Origin: Calditrichia bacterium
Lineage (GTDB): Bacteria > Calditrichota > Calditrichia > RBG-13-44-9 > J075
Direction of reading: 5' to 3'
NCBI GenBank assembly: GCA_028284445.1
Contig: JANQRS010000065.1
Span: 1 to 64,000, forward strand
DNA: 64,000 nt
In this document: piece by piece, positions 9,271 to 17,604 of the stretch
How the letters are laid out: each line of letters starts with the position of its first letter
Numbering within the stretch: position 1 is the stretch's first letter
Program-made: the position numbers and the translations under genes
The notes under the pieces: generated by a model
The model's database searches: none
Seen by the model: the letters and a program-made list of their open reading frames with translations, nothing else
Told to the model about the DNA's origin: nothing

Positions 9271-9960
9271 ATGATACGCACAGCAAATTTGAAAAAGATC
9301 TACACAACGGAAGAAGTGGAAACCACAGCCTTGAACAATGTGAACCTGGAGATTAAACCCGGGGAGTTTGTGGCGATCATGGGACCGTCCGGTTGCGGAA
9401 AATCGACATTGTTGAATATCCTCGGACTGCTTGATAATCCCAGCAGCGGCGAATATCATTTTGTCGATCATGAAGTATCCGGCTACAGCGAGCGTCAGCG
9501 CTCAAATCTGCGCAAGGAGAACATTGGCTTCGTTTTTCAGAGCTTCAATTTGATCGATGAACTTACTGTCTTTGAAAATGTTGAGTTGCCGCTACTTTAT
9601 CTTGGCGTAAATGCCGCAGAACGTAAAGAACGTGTAAACGCCGCCCTTGAACGCATGGAGATCATGCATCGCAAGAACCACTTTCCCCAGCAGTTATCCG
9701 GCGGTCAGCAACAGCGTGTTGCAGTTGCCCGCGCAGTCATCGGCAAGCCCAAATTGATACTCGCGGATGAGCCGACCGGTAACCTGGACTCTGCCAATGG
9801 CGATGAAGTAATGGGCCTTTTGCGTCAGCTTCATGAAGAAGGTACCACCATTGTTATGGTAACACACTCACCCTCATATGCCGAATATTGTCAGCGTGTA
9901 ATCCACTTATTTGATGGTCATGTGGTTACTGAAAATATCAAAGAAAAATTCCACATCTAG
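9271..9960 (+). CDS. ABC transporter ATP-binding protein, LolD/MacB type (first copy)
   Basis: An ABC ATPase of about 229 residues belonging to the lipoprotein-release/macrolide-export subfamily. Walker A is GPSGCGKST at about 38-46, the Q-loop is FVFQSFNLIDELTVFENVELPL, the signature is LSGGQQQRVAVARA and Walker B is LILADEPTGNLDS, followed by the H-loop in MVTHSPSYAEYC. All catalytic positions are intact. I choose ATG 9271 because AAAGGGG lies eight bases upstream; an in-frame ATG at 9253 overlaps the adaptor stop codon (ATGA) but has no ribosome site. It would energise a MacB/FtsX-type permease that is not in this operon. Confidence 0.9.
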   Translation: MIRTANLKKIYTTEEVETTALNNVNLEIKPGEFVAIMGPSGCGKSTLLNILGLLDNPSSGEYHFVDHEVSGYSERQRSNLRKENIGFVFQSFNLIDELTVFENVELPLLYLGVNAAERKERVNAALERMEIMHRKNHFPQQLSGGQQQRVAVARAVIGKPKLILADEPTGNLDSANGDEVMGLLRQLHEEGTTIVMVTHSPSYAEYCQRVIHLFDGHVVTENIKEKFHI

Positions 9961-9974
9961 TTGCGGGGGCTATC

Positions 9975-10658
9975 GTGATCGATTTAAAGGGCATTTTCAA
10001 ATATTACTCAAACTCCTTTGTAAAGACATATGTCTTGCAGGATGTCAATCTGCATGTCGAGAAGGGAGAGTTCTTAACGGTGATGGGCCCGTCCGGATCC
10101 GGGAAATCCACCTTGCTTCATATCCTTGGTCTGCTGGATGACGCCAATAAGGGTGAATATTCTTTCCTTGGTGAGCCAGTCAACAGGTTGAGCGAACGCA
10201 AGCGCTCTGATATTCACAAAGAGCATATTGGCTTCGTTTTTCAGGCCTATCATCTGATCGACGAGTTAACAGTCTACGAAAACATAGAAACCCCGTTGCT
10301 TTACAAAAAGATCAAGGGAAAAGAGCGTAAAAGCATGGTCGCTGATATGCTGGATCGCTTCAACATCGTTGCCAAAAAGGACTTGTTCCCGTCCCAGCTC
10401 TCCGGTGGTCAGCAGCAGTTGGTCGGCATTGCCCGTGCCATCATTACCCAACCGGATTTGATTCTTGCTGACGAGCCAACCGGTAATCTCAATTCTTCCC
10501 AGGGTGAAGAAATTATGTCTATCTTCCGGGATTTGCATGCCCAGGGAACCACCATCATCCAGGTTACTCATTCCGAAAAGAATGCAAGCTACGGCAATCG
10601 CACCATTCACCTGCTGGATGGCAGAATTGTAAAAGAAGAAGTGCCTGCAGAGGCGTAA
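9975..10658 (+). CDS. ABC transporter ATP-binding protein, LolD/MacB type (second copy)
   Basis: A second ABC ATPase, 227 residues, clearly related to its neighbour and probably a tandem duplicate. Walker A is GPSGSGKST, the signature is LSGGQQQLVGIARA (the usual Arg after QQQ is Leu) and Walker B is LILADEPTGNLNS, where the usual Asp of NLDS is Asn. The D-loop change and the altered signature could reduce hydrolysis, so the pair may act as an asymmetric heterodimer. The start is GTG 9975, six bases after a GCGGGGG ribosome site. The gap to the preceding gene is 14 bases, so the two are co-transcribed. Confidence 0.9.
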   Translation: MIDLKGIFKYYSNSFVKTYVLQDVNLHVEKGEFLTVMGPSGSGKSTLLHILGLLDDANKGEYSFLGEPVNRLSERKRSDIHKEHIGFVFQAYHLIDELTVYENIETPLLYKKIKGKERKSMVADMLDRFNIVAKKDLFPSQLSGGQQQLVGIARAIITQPDLILADEPTGNLNSSQGEEIMSIFRDLHAQGTTIIQVTHSEKNASYGNRTIHLLDGRIVKEEVPAEA

Positions 10659-10692
10659 ACACGGAAAAGACAGTTAATAGATGTTCGTTGCA

Positions 10693-11054
10693 CGTGCGCG
10701 GCTCTGCCGCGTACGTGCGTTGTGTTAGAAACCTTTGATCACGACGTGGTCTTGTAGGGTGAAAAGAAAACATCAAATCTCGAATCTCCGTCTCATAGCC
10801 AGCCTATTCGACATTTGTTATTAGACATTCGTCATTCCAAATTCTGCACAAGTTCGCCTCAAGCGAACATCTGCCTTGGCTATGCAACGGCTTCGCCGTT
10901 TGTATAGAGAATTTATTCGCCATTTGTCATTAGACATTCGTCATTCCAAATTCTGCACAATTTCGCCTCAAGCGAGCATCTGCCTTGGCTATGCAATGGC
11001 TTCACCGTTTGTATAGAGAATTTATTCGCCATTTGTCATTAGACATTCGTCATT
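10693..11054 (+). repeat. Dispersed intergenic repeat with 109-base tandem units
   Basis: The 624-base gap 10659-11282 has no gene. It starts with a near-perfect palindrome (GCACGTGCGCGG against CCGCGTACGTGC, about 10690-10718), then the right-hand copy of the repeat seen inverted at 144-396. Within it a 109-base unit, starting CATTTGTYATTAGACATTCG, begins at 10812, 10921 and 11030, giving two full copies and part of a third. Each unit holds a GTTCGC/GCGAAC-type hairpin and a GGCTTCGCCG-like hairpin. The remainder up to 11282 is AT-rich and should hold the promoter of the next gene. Confidence 0.8.
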
Positions 11055-11282
11055 ATATTCACTGCTACTGCCAACTATCTCTTCCCCCAATCCCATTTTA
11101 CATTTTGTAACTAAAGTCCTATACTATTCCTGTCCTGTGCTGTATTGTAAAAGCGGGGAGATGAGGGTCCCCTTTCGTTTTGAAAATTCCGAGACAAGTT
11201 TATATATCATTTTCATGCTACAAACACGCTGCAAGTCAATTTGCGTGTTATTAGTACCCATTCAGCGAAAGAGAGGATAAGG

Positions 11283-13361
11283 ATGAGAGGATTATGGGGC
11301 GTGTTGTTTGCGCTGTTATTTGCCGGACACATTATGGCGAATGGCGTGGTCATTATTGATGCTACCAATGCTGTTAATTTTGAGTTGGTTTCCAGTTCAG
11401 TTACTGTTACTGTCGAAAATCAAATTGCCGTGGTTACCAGCCAGCAGGTCTTTCGCAATGATTTTGGTTCCCCGACACCTGGCAAATATGGCTTCCCGTT
11501 AAGTGATGCAGCTAGCGCCACGGATCTACGCTGGCAAGTTGGCGGCCAGTGGTTTCAAGCAGATATTCGCGGTACTGCCCAGGATACCACTCTGCCCGGA
11601 AGCGGCACTACTATCGCCCAGGAAATTGTTGATTATATGGGCGAAACCCCACTCTACTTCAATATTCCGCAAGTGGTTCAGCCAGATTCCGAATTGGTTG
11701 TTCAAGTAACCTATGTTGAATTCCTGCCATACTCATTTGGAAATGTGGACTTCAGTTATGCCAATGATTACACGGGTCTTCAAAGTGGAAATCTGGAAAG
11801 TCAAACCCTTCAGTTTGAGCTGGTATCGGAACGGAATATCAATACACTTGTCAGCAATAGTACGCATACCGTCACGCAGCTATCGAACGACGGCAATCTT
11901 GCGGTGCTGAGTGTTGAAAGATTGGACAGTCCGGCAGATGAAGATTATAGCGTCCAATACTCTCTCGATTTATCGCAGCTCGGACTGTTCAGTTTGAGCA
12001 CTACCCCCAACGATACCTTGATTCCGGATTCACTCGGGGGCTATTTTGCATTTGTTGTCGAGCCTGATCCAACGGAAACGGACGTGATTGAGAAAGTGTT
12101 TACCCTGATTATTGATCGCTCCGGAAGCATGAGTGGAAATAAAATTGTGCAGGCACGCGACGCGGCCGAGTTTATCGTCAACAACCTAAATGATGCTGAC
12201 CGCTTTAATATTGTGGATTTTTCCAGCAGCGTCAGCAATTTCAGTAACGAACATGTTCCCTGGACTGTGGCAAATCGAGATGATGCCCTGAACTACATTG
12301 CCGGTTTAAACGCTTTGGGTGGTACCAATATCTCAGGAGCATTTGATCGAGCCATACCGCAATTTGCCACCGCTAACGATAGTACTGCCAATATCATTGT
12401 TTTCTTCACGGATGGCCAGGCCACCAGTGGTATTACCAATACCCAACTGCTCTCGAATCATGTTGATGACCTCGTCAGTACATCTGAGTCAAACGTAAGC
12501 ATTTTTACTTTTGGGATCGGCGCCGGGGCCAATGAGCAGCTGCTAACCTTATTGGCATCCAACAACAATGGCCTCGCCGAATTCCTTGGCGATGATGAAT
12601 TGTTTTCGCGTATTACCAGCTTCTATCAGCGCATTCGAAATCCGGTTTTGCTGAACACCCAGATTGCATTTTCGCCATCGGTTATCAGCGAAGTATATCC
12701 CGATCCTTTGCCAAATCTTTATATCGGTCAGCAAATGATTGTCACCGGACGTTTCACGGAGGCAGTGCCGATTACGGTTGACCTGACCGGCGACGCCTTT
12801 GGATTACCGGTTGCTTTCAACTATTCGGTGGAGCTTAGCGATACGTCGGTCAGCGGTAATGAATTTTTGCCAAAGGTTTGGGCCAAAAGCAAGATTGAGA
12901 ATCTCCTGGTTGACTATTATTCATTTGATCCTGCCTCTCAGCAAGCCAAGGATCTCAAAGACCAGATTATCCAAATAAGCACCGACTACGGCGTGATTAG
13001 TCCCTTCACACGCTTTAGCGGCGGCACACCTGTGGGCATTGAAGATGAAGAAGAGCTTGATCAGCCGGGCATTGCCGGTGATTTCGAATTACTCGGGAAT
13101 TATCCGAATCCCTTTAACCCGACTACAACCATCCGTTTGAAAGTGCATCGCCAAATGGTCGGAGAGATATCCATCAAAATCTACAACGCGCTTGGCCAGA
13201 TCGTACGAATTCTGACGGTAACCGTTAACGGCGCCGGGCAGTATGAAGTTCAGTGGGATGGTTTGCTGACCAACGGCGAAGTGGCCGCCAGCGGCTTGTA
13301 TATCTACACAGTGGAATTGGGCAACACAGTCTTGGCAGGAAAGATGACTTTAATGAAATAA
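11283..13361 (+). CDS. Secreted VIT and von Willebrand A domain protein with Por/T9SS-type sorting domain
   Basis: A large exported protein, 692 residues. After a signal peptide (MRGLWGVLFALLFAGHIMA) comes a VIT-like domain (about 25-150, with SQQVFRNDFGSPTPGKYGFPL), then a VWA domain (about 268-450) with a complete metal site, DRSGSMS at about 278-284 and a later TDG. It ends in an approximately 85-residue beta-sandwich sorting domain with NYPNPFNPTTTIRL, IKIYNALGQIV and ASGLYIYTVELG. That tail is used in Bacteroidota relatives for type IX secretion; use of that system here is inferred. ATG 11283 has GAGAGG upstream. The fold suggests cell-surface adhesion or binding; the ligand is unknown. 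Confidence 0.88.
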   Translation: MRGLWGVLFALLFAGHIMANGVVIIDATNAVNFELVSSSVTVTVENQIAVVTSQQVFRNDFGSPTPGKYGFPLSDAASATDLRWQVGGQWFQADIRGTAQDTTLPGSGTTIAQEIVDYMGETPLYFNIPQVVQPDSELVVQVTYVEFLPYSFGNVDFSYANDYTGLQSGNLESQTLQFELVSERNINTLVSNSTHTVTQLSNDGNLAVLSVERLDSPADEDYSVQYSLDLSQLGLFSLSTTPNDTLIPDSLGGYFAFVVEPDPTETDVIEKVFTLIIDRSGSMSGNKIVQARDAAEFIVNNLNDADRFNIVDFSSSVSNFSNEHVPWTVANRDDALNYIAGLNALGGTNISGAFDRAIPQFATANDSTANIIVFFTDGQATSGITNTQLLSNHVDDLVSTSESNVSIFTFGIGAGANEQLLTLLASNNNGLAEFLGDDELFSRITSFYQRIRNPVLLNTQIAFSPSVISEVYPDPLPNLYIGQQMIVTGRFTEAVPITVDLTGDAFGLPVAFNYSVELSDTSVSGNEFLPKVWAKSKIENLLVDYYSFDPASQQAKDLKDQIIQISTDYGVISPFTRFSGGTPVGIEDEEELDQPGIAGDFELLGNYPNPFNPTTTIRLKVHRQMVGEISIKIYNALGQIVRILTVTVNGAGQYEVQWDGLLTNGEVAASGLYIYTVELGNTVLAGKMTLMK

Positions 13362-13387
13362 AGAATTGTCCCGTCACAAGGCAGCAG

Positions 13388-13427
13388 ATGGCTTCGTCGT
13401 TTAGTTCTCCGCGACGGAGCCATTTTG
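13388..13427. terminator. Hairpin between convergent genes
   Basis: ATGGCTTCGTCG (13388-13399) pairs with CGACGGAGCCAT (13412-13423), with one G-U pair, and TTTTGCTTTT follows. It lies between the VWA gene and the convergent kinase gene and ends the VWA transcript. Confidence 0.75.
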
Positions 13428-13430
13428 CTT

Positions 13431-14573
13431 TTACCAGGAAGTGCCCATGCCGAGACCAATCACATAGCGTTTTAGGTCATACATCAGATATTCGACCATC
13501 TTGTAGCGGTCCTCCGGAGACTTGGCTAAAGCGCGCTGACAGATGGTGTCCATCGCTCCCTGCAGCATCTTTCTCAGGGCGGCAATGTTGGTACCGCGCT
13601 GACTGGCAATTCGTGCTTCATGCGATTCGCCCAGATAATCGGGGCGGGTAAGCGCCTCGCTGGGGAGCTGCGGTTCCTCAGTACAAATTTTCCGCTGTAC
13701 ATCAAAAATACCCAGGCCGTCGAGCGCCAGCGGTGGATTCCCGGCAACCAGCTCATAGAGAATGACACCGAGTGCGTAAATATCTGTGGCAACCGTAATT
13801 TCCAGGCTGCGAACCTGTTCCGGCGCGGCATATTGCGGCGTCATCACGTGCACACCGGTCTTGGTGATTTTGGTGTGTTCGTCGGCAGTATCGATTAGTT
13901 TAGAGATACCGAAATCGAGCAGCTTAACAGTGCCGTCGGCCTCGACGAGAATGTTCGCAGGTTTCAGATCGCGATGCACAACCTTGTTGATATGAGCATG
14001 CTGAACTGCCCGGCAGACCACCTGGAAGAGCTCAATCCGTTCTTCAATCGTTAGGCTGCGCTTGTCACAATAGGTATCCAGCGGTTCACCCTCAATGTAT
14101 TCCATAGCGATGTAAGGTTGATCGTCTTCGCTAACCCCGACTTTTATCAGCCGGGCGATGTTGGGGTGACGCAATCGGGCAAGGATTTCGTGCTCGCGCT
14201 GAAAACGTCGCAAAATGGACTGGGTATTGAGGCCCGGCCTGAGCAGTTTTAGGGCAATTTTACGCTTTTTACCGGTGAGTTCCTGGGCCATATAAACGTT
14301 GCTCATGCCCCCTTCCCCGATTTTCCTTTCAACGCGGAAGGAGTCGATGACGTGGCCTTGCCCAACAACGCCGGGCAAATCAACGTAATCGATTGCCATG
14401 CCGTCGATCATACTATTTTCACGAGCATCTTCTTTTAAGAGAAGCAGGATTTCCTTTTCCAATTCTTCGTCACCGCCGCACATGCCTTTCAAGGCTTTGG
14501 GACGGGATTGGGGCGGGTAGTCGAGGAGTGACTCGAATATTTCTTCAATTCTTTTCCAGCGCGCCTGATCCAT
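13431..14573 (-). CDS. Serine/threonine protein kinase (PknB/Hanks type) linked to an ECF sigma factor
   Basis: A 380-residue soluble kinase. An N-terminal helical segment (MDQARWKRIEEIFESLLD...) is of the kind found in kinases encoded next to ECF sigma factors. The kinase domain (about 80-370) has the glycine loop KIGEGGMSNVYMA, lysine in KIALKLL, catalytic loop HRDLKPANIL near 199 and DFGISKL, so it should be active. Unlike most relatives it stops right after the kinase domain, with no WD40, TPR or PASTA tail and no membrane anchor. Its ATG overlaps the sigma-factor stop codon by one base (TGATG), which indicates translational coupling. It probably controls, or is controlled with, that sigma factor. 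Confidence 0.9.
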   Translation of the reverse strand: MDQARWKRIEEIFESLLDYPPQSRPKALKGMCGGDEELEKEILLLLKEDARENSMIDGMAIDYVDLPGVVGQGHVIDSFRVERKIGEGGMSNVYMAQELTGKKRKIALKLLRPGLNTQSILRRFQREHEILARLRHPNIARLIKVGVSEDDQPYIAMEYIEGEPLDTYCDKRSLTIEERIELFQVVCRAVQHAHINKVVHRDLKPANILVEADGTVKLLDFGISKLIDTADEHTKITKTGVHVMTPQYAAPEQVRSLEITVATDIYALGVILYELVAGNPPLALDGLGIFDVQRKICTEEPQLPSEALTRPDYLGESHEARIASQRGTNIAALRKMLQGAMDTICQRALAKSPEDRYKMVEYLMYDLKRYVIGLGMGTSW

Positions 14574-15151
14574 CAGCCCTCGGACTCGTCACTTTTCATT
14601 TCTTTTCCGAGCCAGGCTCGGGCCAGGCGCCAGTCCAATCTCACAGTCTGCACAGACACGCCAAGTACTTCAGCGATTTCTTCCTGCGTTAAACCGCCAA
14701 AAAAACGGTACTCGACAACCTTGCTTTGCCGTTCGTTCAGGCGGGCAAGGCGCTGTAAGGCTTCATCCATTGCAAGCAACTCATCTGCGCGGGTTTCCTT
14801 TGCCACATTATCGTCGTGAAAGGTAACGATTGGTTGATTGCCACCGCGCTTTTGGGCTTTGCGATGGTTGGCATAATTGATGAGGATGCGCCGCATTGCC
14901 TGTGAGGCCAGGGCGAAAAAATGGGCGCGATTCTGCCAGGTAATGCGATTCTGATCAACCATCTTAAGGTAGGCTTCGTGAACCAATGCCGTGGAGCTAA
15001 GTGTATGCCCGCTCCTTTCCTTGTACAATTGCCGCTTGGCAATATCATGAAGGCCGTCGTAAACAAGAGGCATCAGCTGGTCGAGCACCGCTCGATTGCC
15101 ACCGGTCAGTTCGCCAAGGAGTTGCGTAATTTGGTGCAGATTGTCACTCAT
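14573..15151 (-). CDS. ECF-type RNA polymerase sigma factor
   Basis: A 192-residue extracytoplasmic-function sigma factor. Region 2 lies around residues 20-90 (STALVHEAYLKMVDQ, FFALASQAMRRILINYAN, a pattern of the ECF family found next to protein kinases in planctomycetes, acidobacteria and FCB bacteria). Region 4 at about 125-185 has the helix-turn-helix YRFFGGLTQEEIAEVLGVSVQTVRLDWRLARAWL. No anti-sigma factor is encoded beside it; the overlapping kinase gene downstream is the probable regulatory partner. ATG 15151 has only a weak ribosome site. Targets are unknown. Confidence 0.92.
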   Translation of the reverse strand: MSDNLHQITQLLGELTGGNRAVLDQLMPLVYDGLHDIAKRQLYKERSGHTLSSTALVHEAYLKMVDQNRITWQNRAHFFALASQAMRRILINYANHRKAQKRGGNQPIVTFHDDNVAKETRADELLAMDEALQRLARLNERQSKVVEYRFFGGLTQEEIAEVLGVSVQTVRLDWRLARAWLGKEMKSDESEG

Positions 15152-15369
15152 ATGTTATGTCCATTCCGGGCAGTATATTGGAACCATCGTTGCTGATAAA
15201 CAGTGTTCTAGATTGATAAAAACTATTGTGCATTTAATTGAGAGCGTCCTTCACAAACATAGGAAAGACTGCTTTTTGAATCAATATTAACTTTAAGTTG
15301 AACCCGGGTGCTGTTAATTTACGCTAATAATCGAATTGAAAATTGATCTACAGCGCTTAGGGGGATTGT

Positions 15370-16029
15370 TTGTACTTTGATGATGAATCGTTTATGACAA
15401 AATACTATCTCTTCGACCTCGACGGCACCTTAACCGATTCCAGTGAGGGTATTACCAATTGTATTGCCCATGCTTTGGAGCAGTTAGGGCATGGTGGATA
15501 CGAAACGGAAGCGCTGCAGCAATTTATCGGCCCACCGCTACAGGCAAGCTTTGCACAGATGCTGAAGACTGAAGATCCGGCAAAAATTGATCGTGCTGTG
15601 GCGTTGTATCGAGAGCGGTTCGCGATGGTTGGCCTTTATGAGAATCGTGTTTATTCCGGTATTGTGGAATTGCTTAGCGCTTTGCGCGAGGTAGGGCATA
15701 TCGCCATTGTTGCAACCTCTAAGCCGGAAGTGTTTGCCCGTAAGATCATCCGGCATTTTCAACTCGACGGATATTTCGATGCCATTTATGGTAGCGAACT
15801 GGATGGCACCCGCGCAGACAAAGCGGATTTGATTGCACACGTACTTAAGGAAGAAGGACTGGACCCGGCTCAGGTGTTTATGATTGGCGATCGCCATCAT
15901 GATATGCATGGAGCCGTCGCAAACGGCGTGACGCCAATTGGGGTTACCTGGGGATTTGGGAGTGAGCAGGAGTTGGGGGAAGCAGGAGCGGCGCGCGTGA
16001 TTGATAAGCCGCGAGACATGCTTCTTTGA
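15370..16029 (+). CDS. HAD-superfamily phosphatase, phosphoglycolate-phosphatase-like
   Basis: A 219-residue cytosolic Mg-dependent phosphatase. Motif I is FDLDGTL (nucleophile Asp15, acid Asp17), a helical cap follows (about 25-85), motif II is ATSKP, the motif III Lys is in the RADKADLI region, and motif IV is IGDRHHDM. This resembles Gph/PpaX enzymes, although the physiological substrate cannot be fixed. The start is uncertain: TTG 15370 has AGGGGG five bases upstream, while ATG 15394 (MTKYYLF) begins where the family usually begins but has no ribosome site. It stands alone, transcribed away from the sigma-factor gene. Confidence 0.85.
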   Translation: MYFDDESFMTKYYLFDLDGTLTDSSEGITNCIAHALEQLGHGGYETEALQQFIGPPLQASFAQMLKTEDPAKIDRAVALYRERFAMVGLYENRVYSGIVELLSALREVGHIAIVATSKPEVFARKIIRHFQLDGYFDAIYGSELDGTRADKADLIAHVLKEEGLDPAQVFMIGDRHHDMHGAVANGVTPIGVTWGFGSEQELGEAGAARVIDKPRDMLL

Positions 16030-16040
16030 AGAAAACACTA

Positions 16041-16290
16041 AAAATATCCAACAAGAAAAATTCCAAAATTTCGGATTTCTGCGTCCTTCCCGGTGTTTGA
16101 TTAGAAACTGAGTAAATCTCCGTGTTGTCATGTCCGAATGTCGTTATCGGACATCCATTTGGCCCAGCTCTGAATGGATTCTCGCTACCAGCATGCGGGA
16201 ATGACACTGCTGGTTCAAGTTGTGCCAAAATAGCAGCTACTAAATTTCCAACTTTGGAATTTTTCCTGTTGGAAGTTTTCCTGTTTCTTT
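16041..16290. repeat. Intergenic stretch with AAATTCCAA terminal repeats and a second repeat family inside
   Basis: The ends, CCAACAAGAAAAATTCCAAA near 16049 and TTTGGAATTTTTCCTGTTGG near 16252, are inverted copies of one another. This element type recurs at 23695-23800, 33297-33331 and 48679-48760. Between the ends lies an 86-base unit (about 16130-16213) starting GTCATGTCCGAATG and ending GCGGGAATGAC, which is related to the unit at 27688-27765. No gene is present in 16030-16297. Confidence 0.65.
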
Positions 16291-16297
16291 CCAGGAT

Positions 16298-17359
16298 TTA
16301 CTGATTTCCCATCAAGACCTGAAACCCTTCCAATTCTCTCACCCCCATAAGGTCTCCATCCTTTTGCGCTTTTGTCTTGTATTTTGGGTCTAATTGAAAG
16401 GCCTTTTCCAACTGCGGCAGGGCTTCATCTGCTTTTCCCATAATAGCCAGCATGCAGGCTGCGTTGTAGTAGCCGGGGGCAAATTCCGGGGCTAGTGTTT
16501 GCAGATTTCTAAAAGATCGCAAGAAGTACCGCGCCCACTGGACCTTTTCGTCCGGGGCTTCCGCTTGATCGCCCTCATAATACCATTCGAACAATTTGTC
16601 GATGGTCTTTTTTGCATCCGCATGGGAAATCTGAAAGGGCTCAATCTCCGATTCCATTTTCATCCCCTCGTGGTTGAGGCGATAGATGACCGTTTGGCTG
16701 TTTTTGATCCCTCCACCCTCGAGGCCATTTAGCCAACTGCTATTGGTGGTCATTTTGAATCTCAAGGCATTCTCATTACACCTGATATATTGAATATCGG
16801 TTTTATGCCCATCACCGTCATAAAGGCCATGATATTCATCACTGTCCTGATACCATTCACTGACCCTTTTCAAGAAAGTCATGCTGTTTTCCTGAAGGCT
16901 CCAGAATTGCATGGCAAAGTCGTAGTGATGGTGAATGCCGCCACGGGTAGCAATCCCGATGATCGGCCTCGCTTGCCAGAAATAGAGTCGCGAATCACCG
17001 ACTGACGCAATCGACAAACCGGAAGTATTGACAACGAATGGCCAAATTTGGTTTGTATCGTCAGTCGATTTTATCAGGAAGCAAAAATGCCTTTTCGGCT
17101 CTTCCGAATCTTCCATGGCCGCCAAAAACCAGTCAGCTCCCTCGGTGCCGACGTGGCTGATGTTAATATATTTGCTGGTGTTGCTATCGACATTGGCATA
17201 GGCGGGATCATTTGCCAGCCACTCAATTAATGTTGGGGTCCAGGGGGAATTTTGTTGCAGAAGCTGAAATTTATGTTCTCTTGGGCAGTCATCAGCTGTG
17301 GCGATGCTGCCGAGCAACCACAGGGACAACACGAATAGAATGAAATGCATTTGACGCAT
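16298..17359 (-). CDS. Secreted protein with C-terminal TPR-like segment, function unknown
   Basis: I do not recognise the main domain. The 353-residue product starts with a signal peptide (MHFILFVLSLWLLGSIATA) and so is exported. The middle (about 40-250) is beta-rich with many aromatic residues and no recognisable catalytic motif. The C-terminus (about 285-340) has TPR character: APGYYNAACMLAIMGKADEALPQLEKAFQLDPKYK, with the DPKYK end typical of such units. It is transcribed divergently from the molybdenum hydroxylase cluster, with 245 bases between them, but nothing in its content ties it to that pathway. ATG 17359 or ATG 17350 could be the start. Confidence 0.65.
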   Translation of the reverse strand: MRQMHFILFVLSLWLLGSIATADDCPREHKFQLLQQNSPWTPTLIEWLANDPAYANVDSNTSKYINISHVGTEGADWFLAAMEDSEEPKRHFCFLIKSTDDTNQIWPFVVNTSGLSIASVGDSRLYFWQARPIIGIATRGGIHHHYDFAMQFWSLQENSMTFLKRVSEWYQDSDEYHGLYDGDGHKTDIQYIRCNENALRFKMTTNSSWLNGLEGGGIKNSQTVIYRLNHEGMKMESEIEPFQISHADAKKTIDKLFEWYYEGDQAEAPDEKVQWARYFLRSFRNLQTLAPEFAPGYYNAACMLAIMGKADEALPQLEKAFQLDPKYKTKAQKDGDLMGVRELEGFQVLMGNQ

Positions 17360-17498
17360 CTTGATCTCGCTTTCAGCAGGTTGGTCGTGGTAGATCTGTT
17401 TATGAGGCAGATCAATCTAATCAAATACAATTGACCAAGATTGACAAGATGCAATTGTGGAAAGGATAATCGCTTTTGCGCTAAGCTCTCATTCTTAC

Positions 17499-17564
17499 TT
17501 GATTTAAGTTCAAAAAATCAATATTCTATATTGAATCACTTCTACATGGCGAACACCAAGTTCG
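17499..17564. promoter_or_regulatory. Palindromes upstream of the pyrimidine cluster, candidate operator
   Basis: A 17-base palindrome, TCAATAT-TCT-ATATTGA (17518-17534), overlaps a second inverted repeat, TTGATTT (17499-17505) with AAATCAA (17515-17521). A smaller one, CGAAC-ACCAA-GTTCG, lies at 17550-17564. They are 40-105 bases before the first gene of the cluster in the divergent intergenic region. Their symmetry suits a dimeric repressor or activator, but no regulator gene is present in the cluster. Confidence 0.45.
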
Positions 17565-17604
17565 TACTATTTTGTATCTCAAATTGATTTGATTAAGCGT
17601 CAGC

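Noticed and set aside
144..10931. Composite transposon made by the inverted repeats
   Set aside because: No transposase gene or remnant lies in or beside either copy, and the enclosed genes are ordinary chromosomal genes.
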